Source of the DNA: an uncultured Blautia sp. | GTDB lineage: Bacteria; Bacillota; Clostridia; Lachnospirales; Lachnospiraceae | Assembly: GCA_934378195.1 (NCBI GenBank) | Contig: CAKRPO010000004.1 | Span: 38,593 to 102,592, forward strand | Length of the DNA: 64,000 bases | Reading direction: 5' to 3' | Shown: positions 27,286 through 36,266 of the stretch, one piece after another | How the letters are laid out: each line of letters begins with the position of its first letter | Position numbering within the stretch: the first letter of the stretch is position 1 | Made by a program: the position numbers and the translations under genes | Notes under the pieces: generated by a model | Told to the model about the DNA's origin: nothing | What the model saw: only the letters and a program-made list of their open reading frames with translations | Database searches by the model: none

Positions 27286-28491
27286 TTATTCTCCTTTTAA
27301 TATTGTTTTATATAAATTAATGTATTCTAAAAATCTTTCATTACGATCAAATTTTAATGCTCTTTTTCTGCAAGCCTCTCTACTACTATCAATTTGTTTT
27401 GCTGCTGTATATAACAAATCGACATTTCCCTTCTCCACTACAGCACCACATTCATCATCAATTATTTCTGGACTTCCCCCAGTTTTGTATGTAACTACAG
27501 GTGTTCCACATGCTAAGGATTCTATATTAACTGTTGGAAATGTATCTTCATAGGTCAAATTGATAAAAACATCAGCAATTGAATACCAGCTAGCTAACTC
27601 TGAAACACTCTTTGTATGTGTAACTGCAAAAATCCCATGTTTTTGCAATTCATTTTTCTGCGTCTCATTTACACCAACAACAACTATCTGTTCTTTACTC
27701 TTATCTATCTTTTTGGCTAATTTTATTAAGTCATCATAACCCTTTTTAGCTGTCCATACACTCGCTACAGCTAAAAATATCTTCTTATTATTAAAACCTT
27801 TTTCTTCTTTTAAATCACTTGTTATATAATGAAAACTTTCCAAATCAATTCCATTGTTAATAACTATACATTTTTTATCAGAAAGAATGGATTGATTTAC
27901 CAAATCTTTTAACCATACTGACGGGGTTACAATCGTAATATTTTTCATACCTTCATATATTTTCTTTTTTTCTTCATAGTTTTTACACGAATTATCAAAA
28001 AGAATACTTTTGGGGTATGTCGAAATATGCTGACATTTCTCACATTTTACTTTCCACTTATCACACTTAGCATATTCAAAATGTGAACAATGCCCTGTAA
28101 TAGCCCAACAATCATGTAACGTCCAAACTACAGGTATATTTGTTCTTATTAAATAATTAAAGAACATTCTCATATTTAAATAATATCCATGTACATTATT
28201 AATATGAATGATATCCGGCTGATAAGAATCTATCCATTCAAGTAGTTCTTTTGTTGCTTGTTTAGATCCGTATGCATGTTTATCAAATAATCTTGTAAGC
28301 ATGACATGCCTTGCAATTTCACTTTTCTTTCCAAACATAAAACATTCATCTTTATGTTCTGCTGGAATAAATCCTCTGGAGAAAGCGAATTTTCCTTCTG
28401 AGTCATTTTGCTTCAATAAATCGCAAATTGAAAAAACAATTCTACTTATCCCTCCGTTTTCACATTGAGAATGCAAAAATAAAACTTTCAT
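27286..28491 (-). CDS. Glycosyltransferase family 4
   Basis: A 401-residue GT-B enzyme starting at MKVLFLHSQCENGGISRIVF (28491, GGAAGGA upstream, two bases after the preceding stop). The subfamily shows HDCWAITGHCSHF with a cluster of cysteines (about residues 125-150), and the C-terminal donor site has ESLACGTPVVTYKTGGSPEI. It is a retaining transferase for the capsule repeat unit. A reading five codons longer has no better signal. Confidence 0.88.
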   Translation of the reverse strand: MKVLFLHSQCENGGISRIVFSICDLLKQNDSEGKFAFSRGFIPAEHKDECFMFGKKSEIARHVMLTRLFDKHAYGSKQATKELLEWIDSYQPDIIHINNVHGYYLNMRMFFNYLIRTNIPVVWTLHDCWAITGHCSHFEYAKCDKWKVKCEKCQHISTYPKSILFDNSCKNYEEKKKIYEGMKNITIVTPSVWLKDLVNQSILSDKKCIVINNGIDLESFHYITSDLKEEKGFNNKKIFLAVASVWTAKKGYDDLIKLAKKIDKSKEQIVVVGVNETQKNELQKHGIFAVTHTKSVSELASWYSIADVFINLTYEDTFPTVNIESLACGTPVVTYKTGGSPEIIDDECGAVVEKGNVDLLYTAAKQIDSSREACRKRALKFDRNERFLEYINLYKTILKGE

Positions 28492-28493
28492 AA

Positions 28494-29420
28494 TTAATCC
28501 TTCCAATATTTCTTTGGTATTCTATATCTAATTCTTCCTTTTTCAGCCTCTGCCATTACATATTCCATTAACTTTTTAGAGCTTTTTGTATATCCAATAT
28601 TCACTCCACCTACAACTGTTTCAGTCATAAAACCAAGCCTTTTCAGTTTTCCATTAAAATTATAGCAAGTATTATATCTAACCCAAAAACCCCTTGCTAC
28701 TTTAATCGTTTTTTCAATAGTACCTTCTGAAGTTTTAATTTTATATGTCAACGTATCATACCACTCTTTAATAGGCCATTTATCTCCTAATCGATCATCT
28801 GCCGTATGCAAAACCGTATTACATTCAGCTATACTCACACCTAAATATAAAATCTTTGCATCGTGATCCACACAATATGCCCACGCTGAGTTATTTCCAT
28901 GTGGAACCTCATCTAATAAATTATTTTTCATCATATCCTTCGCATGTGCGCCTACTGCTGCTAATGTATTATAAGGAAATAAACTTCGCTCTACACCATC
29001 ATATGTTAGAAACGTATTTGGTAATGTTCCCGTCCAACAAAGTGTTCTTTTAGGGTTATACGTCTGAATCTTCCCAGGTACATTCTTCAAATTAATTATT
29101 GGAAACGCAGGAAAAACTAATGTTCCCTCTTTCCCCACTAGATTTAATAAATAATCAATAATTTCCTTCGCATCTGGATCAGCTGTTTTCATTCCATCAA
29201 AGCTTGAATGAACAAGTAAAATATCTCCTTTTTTTATACCTAATGAATCCAAATAAGAAAATATTAATTTCATATTGTTCCTATCTGCCTTAACTTTTTC
29301 ACCCTTATGCAAAAAAATTTTATGATATAATTCTTTTAATTGATTAGAGTTAACACTATAAGCCAATCTCTTACTCAGTAGTTCTGCCATTCCACTTATT
29401 TCAAATAATCTCTTTAACAT
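28494..29420 (-). CDS. AAC(3)-fold N-acetyltransferase, probably sugar-modifying
   Basis: A 308-residue member of the antibiotic N3-acetyltransferase fold: ILLVHSSFDGM, FPAFPIINLKN, SLFPYNTLAAVGAHA and VPHGNNSAWAYCV. Classical AAC(3) enzymes acetylate aminoglycosides, but homologues occur in polysaccharide loci where they acylate amino sugars. Located between glycosyltransferases in the capsule operon, this is very probably not a resistance gene. With an ACP and an adenylation enzyme just downstream, it is the best local candidate to move the activated acyl group onto an amino sugar; this is inference. Confidence 0.75.
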   Translation of the reverse strand: MLKRLFEISGMAELLSKRLAYSVNSNQLKELYHKIFLHKGEKVKADRNNMKLIFSYLDSLGIKKGDILLVHSSFDGMKTADPDAKEIIDYLLNLVGKEGTLVFPAFPIINLKNVPGKIQTYNPKRTLCWTGTLPNTFLTYDGVERSLFPYNTLAAVGAHAKDMMKNNLLDEVPHGNNSAWAYCVDHDAKILYLGVSIAECNTVLHTADDRLGDKWPIKEWYDTLTYKIKTSEGTIEKTIKVARGFWVRYNTCYNFNGKLKRLGFMTETVVGGVNIGYTKSSKKLMEYVMAEAEKGRIRYRIPKKYWKD

Positions 29421-30481
29421 ATTTCATCCTCATCTAAATAAAAAGTTTGTGCATGCCCAGGGTAAACTGCCTGAGTAGTAAAATAAACTGTTTGTGTTTC
29501 ATTATATGGAAATAATACATTTCCAAACTGCATTAGCCACATTGGCCAAATGTCCTTTTTAAGCTTTTTACATTCTTTAATAGTGCCATCTTCATCAATC
29601 AGAATTATATGTGAATATCTATCTTTAATTCCTTTTCCAAGTTTAGATGTAATACGATATCTCCAAGATGGCAATGAACTATCTGGTTCAACCGTAGTTG
29701 ACAAATAATATCTATTTCCTATTGAAGTTCCATAAATACAAGATCCCGGTATCTCACAGACACGTTCTACACTTGCATCTGAGCCCTTCTTTATTGATAC
29801 TCTATAAATATGATTTGTTTCTAATGGTGTATCTGTTGCATAGTATAAATAATCATTACTTATAAAAGCTACGCATGACCGATACTGCTGTTTTCCTTTT
29901 ATTAACACTTGTACTTTCTTAAATTCTCTGTCAGCAACCCATATTCCAGATTCATTATCTTCATCACCTGTTAAAATATAAAACAAATCATGTAAGTCAT
30001 CATAAATAATGTTATGAATGTGTGTTATACTATTTGCAGGAAATTCAAATATTTTACTCCATTCTCCATCTTTTCTTTTATAAATGGCTACTGGTCCTTT
30101 CTCAGTATTCCAAATATATTCACCATAATATATTTCTTTTTCCCCTGACTTTAATGTTACAATGCAAAATGATAACGGATTATTCATTCCTTTTTCAAAT
30201 CTATGTTCTTCAATTAAAGAATTAGAAACTGTACTGTAATGTAAAATTTTCCCTTTAAATGAAATCAAGAAATTTTCATTATCCAATGCAATTGCACATC
30301 GAGGTTCCGATCTTAACAAGCGTGCTAATGCATTAATTTTTCCGCATAATCCTTGAATTTTCACCTGTTTAATAACCTTTTCGGGTTCATTTAAATTGCA
30401 AAAGAGTAAATATCCTTTTTTATATATAAGCAAGTTATTTTTTGTTGCACATAAAAGCTTTCCATCTAAAAATTTTTTCAT
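29414..30481 (-). CDS. Unrecognised capsule-locus protein, possible beta-propeller
   Basis: A 355-residue soluble protein without signal peptide or membrane helix. It has recurrent short beta-rich stretches with aromatic and glycine ends (LLIYKKGYLLFCNLNEPEK, EIYYGEYIWNTEKGPVAIYK, LFYILTGDEDNESGIWVADR, YYLSTTVEPDSSLPSW), which suggests a propeller or BNR-like fold. I cannot name a family. It overlaps both neighbouring genes by four to seven bases, so it is an integral part of the operon. It may be a transferase partner or a sugar-binding factor. Confidence 0.7.
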   Translation of the reverse strand: MKKFLDGKLLCATKNNLLIYKKGYLLFCNLNEPEKVIKQVKIQGLCGKINALARLLRSEPRCAIALDNENFLISFKGKILHYSTVSNSLIEEHRFEKGMNNPLSFCIVTLKSGEKEIYYGEYIWNTEKGPVAIYKRKDGEWSKIFEFPANSITHIHNIIYDDLHDLFYILTGDEDNESGIWVADREFKKVQVLIKGKQQYRSCVAFISNDYLYYATDTPLETNHIYRVSIKKGSDASVERVCEIPGSCIYGTSIGNRYYLSTTVEPDSSLPSWRYRITSKLGKGIKDRYSHIILIDEDGTIKECKKLKKDIWPMWLMQFGNVLFPYNETQTVYFTTQAVYPGHAQTFYLDEDEIC

Positions 30482-31695
30482 TTATCTTCACCGTAATGCT
30501 TAATGATTTTTTCGTAACTTATTCCTACTGAATAATTAGTAATTAAATAATGATATCCTTTACTTCCCATTTCCTTTAAATCGCTATTAGTAATTTCACA
30601 GACTTTGCTATTAAAGCTATTTATACTATTACTTTCACACCACCACCCAAATTTGCCATTTACAATTTCACTTCCAACATCAGTATTTTTATCAGTAACT
30701 GCTAAAACTGGAATTTTCGCCTGCATATAACTCAATAAACGACTTGGAAAATTGGGAATTGTAAATCTATGATCAAGAAAAATCATTCCAACATCACAAG
30801 CGCCGACCATTTTATCATAATCCTCTTTAGGAAGACGTTTCATAAGTTTTACATTTTTCGGTTTATCATTTTTTATATATGCCTGAATCTTGTGAAATTC
30901 TGTACCATCTCCAACAATCAGAAAAAAAGCATCTTCATTATTTTCTTGGCTTCTCAAACACTCAATCATAAACTCTATCCCCTGAGGTTTTCCAAGATTT
31001 CCGCCATATACAAAAACTTTTTTATTTATCGGAATACCATATTTACTTCTTATATCCTTTCGGATTTTTTCATCAACGCTCATATCAATGACTTCTACAC
31101 TATTAGGACAAATTTCCACTTTATCCAAGGAAACTTCACGATTATGTTTTACAACATAATTCACGTTTGCTTGACTCATGCATCCTATAAAGTCCGAAAT
31201 CCTATATAATTTCTTTTCTTTATTTCTAAATATTTTATAAATTATTCCTTTTATACCTGTCTTGGATATCATTTCAATATCTACCGCATTCTGCGGAAAA
31301 ATATCCTTGAGAAGAAGATATGTTTTTGCCCCATCTCTTTTTTTCACAAATTCAATTGCATTGCAAAAAGTAATCGGAGGAGTAGAGTAAATTACTAAAT
31401 CAAATTTTACATTAGAAAAATACTTTTTAATACCTGCAATAAATTGAGGCTCAATACTTACTGTAGATATTCCCTTTTCAATAATATTCGTTTTCTGTGT
31501 ATTCCCGATTTTTAATTTCAAAATGGTAGCATTATTCGTTTTGATAATCTTAGTATCAATTTTTTTTCTTCTTTCTACTGGAGAAATTACAAACAATCTA
31601 TGTCCATGTTTTGCAAACTCACGCAGCAAATCTGTATATATATTTTTTTCATCAATTGAGTTAAAATCTAATAATGTGAGGAACAAAACATTCAT
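30478..31695 (-). CDS. Glycosyltransferase family 4, WbuB-like
   Basis: A 405-residue GT-B enzyme (MNVLFLTLLDFNSIDEKNIY opening; PPITFCNAIEFVKKRDGAKT; LLLKDIFPQNAVDIEM; FVYGGNLGKPQGIEF; FPSRLLSYMQAKIPVLAV). The LKDIFPQNAVD segment is typical of WbuB/CapM-like transferases that use N-acetylfucosamine, fitting the capE-G-F pathway in this operon. It probably adds L-FucNAc as second sugar, but specificity cannot be proved from sequence. Four-base overlap with the next gene. Confidence 0.8.
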   Translation of the reverse strand: MNVLFLTLLDFNSIDEKNIYTDLLREFAKHGHRLFVISPVERRKKIDTKIIKTNNATILKLKIGNTQKTNIIEKGISTVSIEPQFIAGIKKYFSNVKFDLVIYSTPPITFCNAIEFVKKRDGAKTYLLLKDIFPQNAVDIEMISKTGIKGIIYKIFRNKEKKLYRISDFIGCMSQANVNYVVKHNREVSLDKVEICPNSVEVIDMSVDEKIRKDIRSKYGIPINKKVFVYGGNLGKPQGIEFMIECLRSQENNEDAFFLIVGDGTEFHKIQAYIKNDKPKNVKLMKRLPKEDYDKMVGACDVGMIFLDHRFTIPNFPSRLLSYMQAKIPVLAVTDKNTDVGSEIVNGKFGWWCESNSINSFNSKVCEITNSDLKEMGSKGYHYLITNYSVGISYEKIIKHYGEDK

Positions 31696-31712
31696 TTCTA
31701 TTCTCTCCTATC

Positions 31713-32306
31713 CTATTTTTTTCTTGCAGGCACTCCTATATAAGTTCCTGCCTCATTTATATCTTTTACAACGGTAGCTCCTGCACCTATCAAACATCCA
31801 GAACAGATACTTATATTATTACTTATAGTGACTCCTGCACCTATCCAAGTTCCATCGCCAATTTCAACTGTCCCCGCTACATGTGAACCAACAGAAACAT
31901 GTGCATAATTTCCTATCCTGCAATCATGATCTACACTTGAACCTGTATTTATAATGCAGCCTTTTCCGATAACCACATCTGAATTAATAACAGCTCCTGC
32001 CATCACAACTGATCCTATTCCAATCCGAACTCTTCTACTTATAATTGCTCCCGGATGAATGAGTGTAATCACATTATCCAATTCTGATTGTATTTTTTCT
32101 CTTATTTTGGCATTTCCAATCGCAACAATCTTATCCCCTGCCATTTTTTTTGCATCATTTGTTCTTCCAATCACAGGGAAACCAGCACATTCTTTAATTT
32201 CTTCATTATCATCTAAGAAAAAAATATTATCATAATCATTTTTCACAGCAATATCTGCTATTACTTTTCCATGCCCACTAGCACCAATAATAATTAGTTT
32301 TTTCAA
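31713..32306 (-). CDS. pglD: PglD-type UDP-amino-sugar N-acetyltransferase
   Basis: A 197-residue protein. Start taken as TTG at 32306: GGAGG lies eight bases upstream and it overlaps the pglC stop (TTGA). The N-terminal 75 residues form a Rossmann-like domain (KLIIIGASGHGKVIADIAV), the rest a left-handed beta helix of hexapeptide repeats (VVMAGAVINSDVVIGKGCII, SVDHDCRIGNYAHV with the catalytic His). It acetylates the 4-amino group to give UDP-diacetylbacillosamine. Directly downstream of pglC, pglE and pglF. Confidence 0.9.
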   Translation of the reverse strand: MKKLIIIGASGHGKVIADIAVKNDYDNIFFLDDNEEIKECAGFPVIGRTNDAKKMAGDKIVAIGNAKIREKIQSELDNVITLIHPGAIISRRVRIGIGSVVMAGAVINSDVVIGKGCIINTGSSVDHDCRIGNYAHVSVGSHVAGTVEIGDGTWIGAGVTISNNISICSGCLIGAGATVVKDINEAGTYIGVPARKK

Positions 32307-32941
32307 TGCGGTGCCCTCCAATTAGCTTCTACTCCTTCTGGTGTTCCCATAAAAGGCTCCATAGTCACAGAAGTTTCAGAACTAATACCATCTCTTTTTA
32401 TGACGGTCATAATAGTATCCCAAATAATTTTCAAGTCTCCAATAAAAGTAATATGTGTTGTGTACCATACATCCATTGCGAACTTATCTTCCCAGGAAAC
32501 TGTATTTCTTCCATGCGCTTGAGCATATCCTGTTAATCCCGGTCTTACATCATGCCTATGACGTTGAAATTCGTTATATCTAGGCAAATATGCAACGAGC
32601 AATGGCCTTGGCCCTATAAGGCTCATATCGCCTTTTAGGATATTAGCCAATTCAGGCAATTCATCAAGAGAAGATGCCCGTAAAAAACGTCCATATTTAT
32701 TTAATCTGACTTCATCTGGTAATAAATTTCCTTTTTTATCTTTTCGATTATCCATTGTCCGAAACTTTATTAACTTGAAAATCTTTTCATTTTTTCCCGG
32801 ACGTTCCTGTGTAAAAAATGGATTACCTCTCATAAACACAGTCCCTAGTATTATCAGAATCACCAAAAGAGGCGAAAGGATAATTAACGCTATTAAGCTC
32901 AATGAAAAGTCTATTAATCGCTTAAAGTACTTTGCATACAT
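32303..32941 (-). CDS. pglC: Initiating phosphoglycosyl transferase, PglC type
   Basis: A 212-residue monotopic enzyme with one N-terminal re-entrant helix (FKRLIDFSLSLIALIILSPL) and the catalytic core (FRTMDNRKDKKGN; SLDELPELANILKGDMSLIG; GPRPLLVAYLPRYN; RPGLTGYAQAHGRN). It transfers the first phospho-sugar, here probably diacetylbacillosamine, onto undecaprenyl phosphate. This starts synthesis of the repeat unit. Length matches short PglC rather than the long WbaP form. Confidence 0.92.
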   Translation of the reverse strand: MYAKYFKRLIDFSLSLIALIILSPLLVILIILGTVFMRGNPFFTQERPGKNEKIFKLIKFRTMDNRKDKKGNLLPDEVRLNKYGRFLRASSLDELPELANILKGDMSLIGPRPLLVAYLPRYNEFQRHRHDVRPGLTGYAQAHGRNTVSWEDKFAMDVWYTTHITFIGDLKIIWDTIMTVIKRDGISSETSVTMEPFMGTPEGVEANWRAPH

Positions 32942-32971
32942 ATTACTTCTCCATATATTTGTTTCAATTGA

Positions 32972-34255
32972 TTATTCAAAGCAGGCTTTTATTACTTCAA
33001 TAATTCTATCCTGCTGCTCTGCTGTCATTTTATTATCGCTTGGCAGGCATAATCCTCTTGTAAAAATGTCCATTCCTACATCAGCCACCCCACCTGCAAT
33101 ATAAGCATTCGATCTGGCCCGTCCATTTCCATCTCTAACAACAAACGAATTTAAACGATAAATCGGCTGCATATGCATTGGCTTCCAGATTGGTCTTCCC
33201 TCTGCATTAATAGATGCAACCGCTTCCAAAATCTCTGTCGGGCAAGACTTTCCTGTTTCTTTCACATAACATACATCCTGCTCACCACGAACCTGCTTGC
33301 ACATTGCCTCCTTATCAATAATCAGACAAGACAGCCAGTAATTTGGTTCAGAATTTTCCAGATCCATTGGGTTCATAGATACTGGCAGTCCTTTTAAGCC
33401 CTCTTTATATCTCTCATAAATTGCTTTCTTCTGCGCAATATGTTCATTCAGATAAGGGAACTGTCCACGAACAACGCCTGCAACAACATTACTCATGCGG
33501 TAGTTGTATCCCAGTTCTTCATGCTGATACCATGCTGCATTTTCTCTTGCCTGGGTAGACCACTTGCGCACTTTATTTGCAGCTTCTTCATCATCAGTCA
33601 GGAAACATCCACCTGAACTTCCTGTAATGATTTTGTTTCCATTAAAAGAGATCGTATTATATTTTCCAAATGTTCCTGTCTGAACACCTTTGTATGTAGC
33701 ACCCATAGATTCTGCAGCATCCTCAACGAGAATTGCTCCATGTTTTTTTATAATTGCATTCAACTCGTTAATCTTTCCCGGTGTACCATAAAGATGAGCT
33801 ATTACTACTACTTTTGTATCTGGATAAATTTCAAAAGCCTTTTCCAAAGCTACCGGATCCATATTCCATGTATCGTATTCTGTATCAATGAATACCGGTT
33901 CTCCACCTTCATACACGATTGGATTAACAGTCGCATCAAATGTCATATCTGAACAAAATACTTTTTTACCTTCTAATGCACCATGCCCTACCTTTGGCAT
34001 TCCATATGCTTTAATTCCGGCTAACTTCATAGATAAGTGTAAAGATGCTGTTCCAGCTGACAATGCAACCGCATGTTTGCAGCCGATATATTCACATGCC
34101 ATTCTTTCTACTTCATTGATATTCTTACCAACTGTGGACATCCAGTTCGTTTCATACGCTTCTTTCACATATTCGATTTCCAGGCCATGCATAGTCGGAC
34201 TGCTCAGCCAAACCTTTGATTCAAATTTTTCAAAATTATTGTTTTCTTTAAACAT
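32972..34255 (-). CDS. pglE: PLP-dependent aminotransferase, PglE/DegT type
   Basis: A 427-residue DegT/DnrJ/EryC1 enzyme. AVALSAGTASLHLSMKLAGI binds the cofactor phosphate, VEDAAESMGATYKGV is the conserved Asp region, and the catalytic Lys is in SFNGNKIITGSSGG. It aminates C4 of the UDP-4-keto sugar made by PglF. Gene order pglF-pglE-pglC-pglD supports this role over other sugar aminotransferases. Confidence 0.9.
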   Translation of the reverse strand: MFKENNNFEKFESKVWLSSPTMHGLEIEYVKEAYETNWMSTVGKNINEVERMACEYIGCKHAVALSAGTASLHLSMKLAGIKAYGMPKVGHGALEGKKVFCSDMTFDATVNPIVYEGGEPVFIDTEYDTWNMDPVALEKAFEIYPDTKVVVIAHLYGTPGKINELNAIIKKHGAILVEDAAESMGATYKGVQTGTFGKYNTISFNGNKIITGSSGGCFLTDDEEAANKVRKWSTQARENAAWYQHEELGYNYRMSNVVAGVVRGQFPYLNEHIAQKKAIYERYKEGLKGLPVSMNPMDLENSEPNYWLSCLIIDKEAMCKQVRGEQDVCYVKETGKSCPTEILEAVASINAEGRPIWKPMHMQPIYRLNSFVVRDGNGRARSNAYIAGGVADVGMDIFTRGLCLPSDNKMTAEQQDRIIEVIKACFE

Positions 34256-34298
34256 ATGTAATTACCTCTTTTATATCGTTCCATGTTATGGTTATTTT

Positions 34299-36236
34299 TT
34301 ATGCAATCTCTTTATTTACCTCTTCTGGTGTCTTAAATGTTGGTACAACACTTCTGAGAGCTTCTTTTGCAATCAAATCATCACCTGTATCACAGGCATC
34401 CCTAAGAACTTTAATTTTTTTATAAATCTCTTCTTTATTTAAAGCTGTATCTCTTTCGATAAAAATCATGCTATTATCGGTTTTATCCAGTTCCTCTGTT
34501 TTAACCAATAATTCCTCATACAGTTTTTCTCCCGGTCTTAATCCCGTTTCAATAATTTCAATTCCCTGAACGCCAGATAAACGAATCATATTCTCTGCCA
34601 GATCCATAATCTTAACTGGCTGTCCCATATCCAGAACAAATAATTCTCCATTGTTTGCAATCGCTCCACTCTGAAGAACAAGCTGTGATGCTTCCGGAAT
34701 TGTCATGAAATATCTGATGATTCTCTTATCGGTAACTGTGACAGGACCGCCGTTAGCAATCTGACGTTTAAACAACGGAATAACTGATCCTGCACTACCC
34801 AGTACATTCCCAAATCGTGTAGCACTGTATTTTACTTTGCCATGTGTACTTGCACTCTGCACGATCATTTCGCACATTCTCTTTGTCGCACCCATAACGT
34901 TGGTTGGATTGACTGCTTTATCTGTGGACACCATCATAAAGCGTTCTGCCCCATATTCCTCGCAAAGTTCCACCAGATTCTGTGTACCAAATACATTGTT
35001 ATAAATAGCCTCCACACAGTTATGCTCCATTAACGGCACATGTTTGTGAGCTGCAGCATTGATAATGATCTGCGGATGATATTTCTCAAATACACGTTCA
35101 AGTGCTTTTCTGTGAGTAATAGAGCAAATTTCAATCTGTAAATCTAAGCTATTTCCATATGCTATTTTCAATTCCTGCTGAACGTCATAAGCTCCATTCT
35201 CATAAATATCCAGGATAATAATTTTCTTTGGCTGCATTTTTGCTAACTGTCTGCAAAGCTCTGAGCCAATGGAACCGCCACCACCAGTAATAAGTACTAC
35301 CTTGTCTTTGTAATAGGCATTTGTTCTTTCATCAGAAACCACTAATGGTTTTCTAAACAAAAGTTCTTCAATATCAAACTCTCTAAGATGCCTCTTTCCA
35401 CCTGCGGTATACACAGTCGGGTAATCATATACTTTCAATTTATATCCAGCATCTTTGTAATAATCATAAAGTGCCTTCTTTTTCTTAGCGTCCATTGATG
35501 GGATTGCAAAAATAATTTCCTGTACCTCAAATTCTCCCAAACGCTTAAATGTCGCTTGATCTTCCGACCATACAGGAATACCATGTATATCTCGTCCAAC
35601 TTTTTCTCTATTAATGTCAATGAAACATCTTGGTATATATGCTGCTTCCGCATTATTCAGAAGTTCTTCTGCCAAGCTCACACCAACCCGTCCAGCACCG
35701 ATAATTGCAACTTTAATCTTCTGTACTTCCTTTTCACTTCCTGCTTCAATTCCAGAAAATATATGTAATAATATAGAAAGAAACTTTCCTCTTACAGTTT
35801 CCTGATTTCCACATTTGTACGCATAGCGATACATCATGCGAAGTGCCAAGGCTCCTAAAAAGTTTAAACTAACCAATGAAAGCAATCTAGCAAATGTAAT
35901 TTTTTGAACTGGAAGTAATAATTCCAGACACAGATAGACTATAAAAGCAATAGAATCGGTAAACAGCAGTCGAATATAACATTGTATTCCACCGTATCTC
36001 CACACCTGTCCATAGATTTTCCCCAAGAAGCGTGTTCCAAAAATACATATCACCGATATACAAACTTGCTGAAGCATTCCTACCGGTGTTAATTTGTCCA
36101 TGCCTCCATAAATTCCCAAAAGTATAACTGCTGCCACTGCATATACAACCAAGTCATACCATACAAGCATCCAGCGTATATTCCATAAGTTATTTACATT
36201 ATGCGATACTGGCTTTTTTTCATTTGTTCTAACCAT
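34299..36236 (-). CDS. pglF: Membrane UDP-GlcNAc 4,6-dehydratase, PglF/CapD type
   Basis: A 645-residue protein: four N-terminal membrane helices (residues ~20-130), a CoA-binding-like Rossmann domain (KVAIIGAGRVGVSLAEELLN), then the catalytic SDR domain (VLITGGGGSIGSELCRQLAK; NAAAHKHVPLMEHN; STDKAVNPTNVMGATKR, with the MxxxK active site of this family). It makes the UDP-4-keto-6-deoxy sugar for PglE. Length and architecture are standard. Confidence 0.93.
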   Translation of the reverse strand: MVRTNEKKPVSHNVNNLWNIRWMLVWYDLVVYAVAAVILLGIYGGMDKLTPVGMLQQVCISVICIFGTRFLGKIYGQVWRYGGIQCYIRLLFTDSIAFIVYLCLELLLPVQKITFARLLSLVSLNFLGALALRMMYRYAYKCGNQETVRGKFLSILLHIFSGIEAGSEKEVQKIKVAIIGAGRVGVSLAEELLNNAEAAYIPRCFIDINREKVGRDIHGIPVWSEDQATFKRLGEFEVQEIIFAIPSMDAKKKKALYDYYKDAGYKLKVYDYPTVYTAGGKRHLREFDIEELLFRKPLVVSDERTNAYYKDKVVLITGGGGSIGSELCRQLAKMQPKKIIILDIYENGAYDVQQELKIAYGNSLDLQIEICSITHRKALERVFEKYHPQIIINAAAHKHVPLMEHNCVEAIYNNVFGTQNLVELCEEYGAERFMMVSTDKAVNPTNVMGATKRMCEMIVQSASTHGKVKYSATRFGNVLGSAGSVIPLFKRQIANGGPVTVTDKRIIRYFMTIPEASQLVLQSGAIANNGELFVLDMGQPVKIMDLAENMIRLSGVQGIEIIETGLRPGEKLYEELLVKTEELDKTDNSMIFIERDTALNKEEIYKKIKVLRDACDTGDDLIAKEALRSVVPTFKTPEEVNKEIA

Positions 36237-36266
36237 TATTTACTTCTCACTAAATTTTTATATTAA

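Noticed and set aside
28494..29420. Aminoglycoside resistance gene
   Set aside because: The AAC(3)-fold protein overlaps capsule genes in an operon and is more plausibly a sugar acyltransferase.
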